Position numbers and translations under genes: made by a program
Notes under the pieces: model-generated
What the model saw: the letters and a program-made list of their open reading frames with translations, nothing else
Databases searched by the model: none
Told to the model about the DNA's origin: nothing
Assembly: GCA_949127925.1 (NCBI GenBank)
Contig: CASBQX010000174.1
Span: forward strand, 1-8,728
Reading direction: 5' to 3'
Length of the DNA stretch: 8,728 bases
Origin: Synechococcales cyanobacterium PMM_0002
GTDB taxonomy: Bacteria > Cyanobacteriota > Cyanobacteriia > Elainellales > Elainellaceae
Part shown: one piece after another, positions 6,209-8,728 of the stretch
Position numbering within the stretch: the stretch's first letter is position 1
Layout of the letters: the number at the start of each line of letters is the position of its first letter

Positions 6209-6238
6209 CGTAGAGCCGCGATTAATCGCGGCTCTACG
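6209..6238. repeat. Perfect 30-bp palindrome at ppsA/birA convergence
   Basis: CGTAGAGCCGCGATT (6209-6223) is followed immediately by its exact reverse complement (6224-6238). On either transcript it would fold into a very GC-rich hairpin, but no T-run follows. The birA stop codon (CTA on the plus strand, 6234-6236) lies inside the right arm, and ppsA ends four bases before the left arm. It probably serves as a U-less bidirectional terminator or RNA-end stabiliser. It shares GCGTAGAG with the stem of the petH terminator and the GTAG...CTAC ends with the 1782-1809 hairpin. Confidence 0.85.
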
Positions 6239-7142
6239 GGTGCTGACTATAGCCAAGCTGAATCATGCCTGGTTTGACAGAAATTTCTGTTGCTCTAGTG
6301 GATAATCCTGATTGATCCAAGTATGTTTTTTGGGGATCGTGCGAATCTAGAAGCTGAACTCGCAGGGTGCCATCCTCGTTGATCCCGACGACCTGCCCCG
6401 ATCGCCCCTCCAGCTCAACCCGTTGCCCCATGTTGACTAACAGCGCTTCATACGACGGGATTAACGCCTGAATGCCGTAGCGCTGCCAGTAGGTATAGCC
6501 CCACATGATGCCGTAAAGAGCGATCGCCCCTAGCATTTCCAATGACGTAACCCGCCGCGAATCCTCCGCTAAAAGGGACGCTGCCTGTTGCCCTTCCAGA
6601 TGCGCCTGAAGGGCGATCGCCGTCTCCGGCACCGGATTAGCCCAATTGATCCCTACCCCCACCACCACATCTGTCATTTGGCCTTGCCGGACTCGCGTTT
6701 CAGTCAAAATGCCGCCGAGTTTATGGCCGTTGAGGACTAAATCATTCAACCACTTCAGCTGCACAGGAATCTGATACTGCCGCAGGGCGGTGGCGATCCC
6801 CCAGGCGCTGCACAGGGTAATTTGCGGCGCTTGGGCGATCGCCTGCTGGGGCCGCAGCCCCACCGATAGATATAGCCCTCCCGGTAGCGATTGCCACTGC
6901 CGCCCCCACTGGCCGCGTCCGGCCTGCTGCTGGCAGGCGATCGCCACCGTTCCAGCCCGTGCTCCTTGGTCAATCAGCTCCCACAGCATCTGATTGGTCG
7001 AGGCTACTGTGTCCACCGAATGAATGGTAAATTCTGGAGGTTTGAGCAACTGGTTCGGCTCAAGTGGGAGCAGCCCCGTGGCCTCCAAGGCGATCCGCAC
7101 TATTTCCAGAGCAGCTTCCATCTGGTTTACATCAAATCCCAC
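6234..7142 (-). CDS. birA: Biotin--[acetyl-CoA-carboxylase] ligase, no HTH domain
   Basis: Activates biotin with ATP to biotinyl-AMP and attaches it to the biotin carboxyl carrier protein of acetyl-CoA carboxylase. From the chosen GTG the product has 302 residues. There is no N-terminal winged-helix domain, only about 35 residues of helical leader, so it should be a ligase and not the E. coli-type repressor. Motifs: SVDTVASTNQ (biotin pocket), the adenylate loop GRGQWGRQW (75-83), KWLNDL (130-135, where E. coli has KWPNDL), GGIL (143-146), GVGIN (162-166), and a C-terminal SH3-like domain (MGQRVELEGRSGQVVGINED). GTG at 7142 is chosen because AGGGG at 7149-7153 is six bases upstream of it; a GTG at 7148 is in frame but abuts that sequence, and ATG at 7121 lacks one. 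The gene is divergent from pgeF. A TAAAAT hexamer (7175 to 7170) is a possible -10 box. Four HIP1 sites lie inside. Confidence 0.95.
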   Translation of the reverse strand: MGFDVNQMEAALEIVRIALEATGLLPLEPNQLLKPPEFTIHSVDTVASTNQMLWELIDQGARAGTVAIACQQQAGRGQWGRQWQSLPGGLYLSVGLRPQQAIAQAPQITLCSAWGIATALRQYQIPVQLKWLNDLVLNGHKLGGILTETRVRQGQMTDVVVGVGINWANPVPETAIALQAHLEGQQAASLLAEDSRRVTSLEMLGAIALYGIMWGYTYWQRYGIQALIPSYEALLVNMGQRVELEGRSGQVVGINEDGTLRVQLLDSHDPQKTYLDQSGLSTRATEISVKPGMIQLGYSQHP

Positions 7143-7167
7143 AACCACCCCCTATTCCATCTCTCAA

Positions 7168-7181
7168 GTATTTTAAGTTAC
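7168..7181. promoter_or_regulatory. NtcA-like palindrome between birA and pgeF
   Basis: GTATTTTAAGTTAC matches the NtcA core GTA-N8-TAC exactly. It lies in the 82-base divergent spacer and overlaps a TAAAAT hexamer (minus strand, 7175-7170) that could be the birA -10 box, so binding would be expected to repress birA rather than activate. No -10 box lies at the usual 22-23 bases on either side. The core is only six fixed bases and about two matches are expected by chance in a window of this length, so support is weak. Confidence 0.25.
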
Positions 7182-7224
7182 GTACTAGGGTCTGCTCTAG
7201 AACTCATCCCTTACCCTCATTCCC

Positions 7225-8118
7225 ATGCATACCTGGCACTGGCGCACCTGGCAAGATCTGCCCTATCTGACTTGTACCCTATTAGAAGACTTCGCCCACG
7301 GCTTTTTTACCCAGCAGTTTTCACCGCGATCGCCCCTCGAACTGACCACTGTTTTAGACACGACCGCGCAGCCGTATCGGGTGAAGCAGGTTCATGGGGA
7401 TCGGGTGCTCACCCCAGATGAGATCGACCAGGGTCTGAAGCAGATCGATCGACCAGTAGAACACCCAGACGCACCATTAGATCCAGCAGCATTGATGGAA
7501 GCGGATGGCGTATTAACCGACCAAGTCGCTCAGTCTGCATGGGCCTGTAGTGCCGACTGTGTGCCCGCGCTGATTGCCGATATCCAAACCGGACGGGTGG
7601 CCGCCGTTCATGCTGGGTGGCGCGGTACGGCTATGGCTATTGTGCCGCAGGCGATCGCCCGATTTCAGGCTCATGGCAGCCAGTTAGAACATCTCCGGGT
7701 GGCGTTAGGGCCAGCGATCGCCGGAGACGTATACCAAGTCTCAACCACAGTCGCCGCTACCGTCGGGATCACGGTTCTTCCCATCCCTGAACTCAGCGGT
7801 AGCTCCCTGAAAGCCATCACCCTTGCCGAGCCGCTGCCCGGTGAATTGCTGCCAACAGAGACGATTGAGTCGGTGCTAAAGGCTCTACACCAACTGCCCA
7901 ATTCGCCAATTTTGGCTGATCCCCAGCCCGGACGGGTCAGATTAGATGTGCGTCGGGTGAATCTTCTGCAACTGATGCAAGCAGGTCTACAGCCTAATCA
8001 AGTAGCGATCGCCCCCTACTGCACCTATCAGACCCCCGAACATTTTTTCTCCTATCGCCGCGATCGCCTCAAAAAAGTTCAGTGGTCAGGTATTGTGAGC
8101 CGCCGGGAAGCCCAGTAA
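7225..8118 (+). CDS. pgeF: Peptidoglycan editing factor PgeF (YfiH, laccase-domain)
   Basis: A 297-residue member of the DUF152/YfiH family, once annotated as polyphenol oxidase (laccase). In E. coli it is known to hydrolyse mis-made UDP-MurNAc-L-Ser and so keep L-Ala at position one of the peptidoglycan stem peptide; homologues act on purine nucleosides. The family metal-site residues are visible: His57 in KQVHGDRV, Cys112 in SADCVPALIAD and His129 in VAAVHAGWRGTA. Further signatures are EADGVLTDQ (92-100), LGPAIAGDVYQV (161-172), RLDVRRVNLLQLM (239-251) and PYCTYQTPEHFFSYRRDR near the C terminus. There is no signal peptide, consistent with a cytosolic precursor-editing role. The ATG has no Shine-Dalgarno but gives the expected family N terminus. 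It is divergent from birA; no clear intrinsic terminator follows. Four HIP1 sites lie inside. Confidence 0.93.
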   Translation: MHTWHWRTWQDLPYLTCTLLEDFAHGFFTQQFSPRSPLELTTVLDTTAQPYRVKQVHGDRVLTPDEIDQGLKQIDRPVEHPDAPLDPAALMEADGVLTDQVAQSAWACSADCVPALIADIQTGRVAAVHAGWRGTAMAIVPQAIARFQAHGSQLEHLRVALGPAIAGDVYQVSTTVAATVGITVLPIPELSGSSLKAITLAEPLPGELLPTETIESVLKALHQLPNSPILADPQPGRVRLDVRRVNLLQLMQAGLQPNQVAIAPYCTYQTPEHFFSYRRDRLKKVQWSGIVSRREAQ

Positions 8119-8285
8119 TCGGCAAAATCTGCTCCTTTAGAGAATGCCCTCGTTAGCAGAATTGGGGCAGTGATTGATCGAGTAGATGGCGTTTGCGGGC
8201 ACCATATATTTGCAACTAACACAGGCTAAACCCTAGTTACATCAGCTCCCCCCTACTTGCCTAGGGCGGCAATCTCCCACCGATT

Positions 8286-8299
8286 GTATGCATTGCTAC
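8286..8299. promoter_or_regulatory. NtcA-like palindrome upstream of the last ORF
   Basis: GTATGCATTGCTAC matches GTA-N8-TAC exactly. It lies 219 bases before the ATG at 8518. The hexamer at the canonical downstream distance is TTAACC, a poor -10 box, so an activating class II arrangement is not clearly present. About two such cores are expected by chance in the window. Confidence 0.25.
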
Positions 8300-8344
8300 T
8301 CCCATGTTTGGGACATAAGCGTTAACCTCAAAAAAGCGGGTAGA

Positions 8345-8411
8345 GTTCCGGGAAGTCATAGTTACGACATGTAGGAACTTTATAGGCTGATTCGATTCCT
8401 AGTGTTAGGAA
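8345..8411. repeat. Cluster of GTTCC / TAGGAAC motifs, operator-like
   Basis: Within 67 bases there are GTTCC (8345-8349), GTAGGAAC (8371-8378), and a perfect inverted repeat TTCCTA-GTGT-TAGGAA (8396-8411). TAGGAAC recurs as a 7-base direct repeat 34 bases apart, and GTTCC is its partial inverse. The spacing and symmetry look like a regulator binding array in front of the last ORF. No known regulator is recognised. Confidence 0.35.
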
Positions 8412-8467
8412 CCCTTTAAATTAGTTTTTCCAAGACCTTTTTCGCGCTGGCACTTTTAGGACACTTA

Positions 8468-8498
8468 TTGACCAATTCGACTCATAGCCTCCCAAAAT
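8468..8498 (+). promoter_or_regulatory. Weak sigma-70-type promoter candidate
   Basis: TTGACC (8468-8473) resembles a -35 box, and CAAAAT (8493-8498) a -10 box with four of six matches. The 19-base spacer is longer than ideal. Transcription would start near 8505 and leave a leader of about 13 bases before the ATG at 8518. Confidence 0.22.
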
Positions 8499-8517
8499 GA
8501 GGGAATGCACGACACGT

Positions 8518-8728
8518 ATGAACCAGTCGAACTACAGCACTCCAGATTCCTCGACCCAAAACCTGGATGCTTCAGATCTACCGTTAATCAGTTGGGTTTG
8601 GATTGCTGCCGCAACGCTAAAGCCTGAAATTAAATCTGTTCCCCCAACGGCATCTCGGCCTGTATCATCACCTGCTTCCGCCTCTACCCGGTTTTCTTTG
8701 CTTAAACCGATGCGTAGCTGGCTAGATC
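8518..8728 (+). CDS. Unrecognised protein, N-terminal fragment (runs off window)
   Basis: Seventy codons are open from ATG at 8518 to the window edge. The start MNQSNYSTPDSSTQNLDASD is polar and Ser/Thr-rich. A short hydrophobic, Trp-containing stretch LPLISWVWIAAATL follows, then a Pro/Ser/Ala-rich segment (VPPTASRPVSSPASASTR) and FSLLKPMRSWLD. The composition suggests a disordered N-terminal tail of a larger protein. No domain is recognisable and the hydrophobic stretch is too short to call a membrane helix. An in-frame ATG at 8497 is an alternative start, directly after which lies GAGGGA (8499-8504), a possible ribosome binding site 13 bases from the 8518 ATG. An in-frame TAG at 8485-8487 rules out earlier starts. 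The long upstream region suggests it begins its own transcription unit. Confidence 0.55.
   Translation, partial: MNQSNYSTPDSSTQNLDASDLPLISWVWIAAATLKPEIKSVPPTASRPVSSPASASTRFSLLKPMRSWLD

Larger units (their letters stand above)
8119..8517. other. Non-coding region between pgeF and the last ORF
   Basis: No ORF longer than about 32 codons was found on either strand. A weak inverted repeat TCTGCT (8129-8134) / AGCAGA (8155-8160) with a 20-base loop follows pgeF, but no T-run makes it a terminator. CCCTAG (8231-8236) and CTAGGG (8261-8266) form another loose pair. The region turns AT-rich towards its end and holds an NtcA-like site, a GGAAC/GTTCC motif cluster and a possible promoter, listed separately. 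No tRNA or known small RNA was recognised. Confidence 0.55.

Noticed and set aside
6891..7421. 176-codon plus-strand frame across the birA start and pgeF start
   Set aside because: It runs antisense to birA and out of frame with pgeF, both of which have complete family motifs. Its translation has no recognisable domain.
8288..8374. 28-codon frame starting at the ATG inside the NtcA-like site
   Set aside because: No ribosome binding site, no protein-like composition and within the length expected of random sequence.

Overview
The window is typical cyanobacterial chromosome. Two things show this directly. The palindrome GCGATCGC (HIP1) occurs about 19 times, nearly always inside genes. The first large gene encodes a ferredoxin-NADP+ reductase carrying the N-terminal CpcD-like domain that docks it to phycobilisomes, an architecture known only from phycobilisome-containing phototrophs. 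GC content is moderate, and no mobile element, CRISPR array, tRNA or rRNA was recognised. The species cannot be named from this sequence.

Layout. Positions 1-498 are a long leader/promoter region for petH (499-1749, +), with one doubtful 34-codon ORF in it. petH converges on a minus-strand cluster. The two sides are separated by a GTAG...CTAC hairpin and a strong bidirectional intrinsic terminator (1834-1880). Read in the minus direction, the cluster is a class II histone-deacetylase-like amidohydrolase (3405 to 2479), an unannotated 38-residue single-membrane-segment protein (2366 to 2250) and a stand-alone DUF2470 protein (2169 to 1891). Divergent from the deacetylase gene is a 46-codon ORF (3573-3713). 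Its stop codon overlaps a perfect Shine-Dalgarno sequence for ppsA (phosphoenolpyruvate synthase, 3727-6204). ppsA converges on birA (biotin-protein ligase, 7142 to 6234) across a perfect 30-bp palindrome that contains the birA stop codon. pgeF (peptidoglycan-editing laccase-domain protein, 7225-8118) diverges from birA. A 399-bp non-coding stretch follows, with an NtcA-like site and a cluster of GGAAC/GTTCC motifs. The window ends inside an unrecognised ORF starting at 8518.

The genes are mostly housekeeping: NADPH supply by photosynthetic electron transfer, pyruvate-to-PEP conversion, biotinylation of acetyl-CoA carboxylase, and murein precursor quality control. They do not form one obvious pathway. 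No defence or biosynthetic island was found. The best candidates for undescribed biology are small: the 46-codon ORF coupled to ppsA, the 38-residue membrane peptide, the family of GTAG-ended palindromes at gene ends, and the operator-like motif cluster before the last ORF. petH also has a well-placed internal start matching the known two-isoform system.
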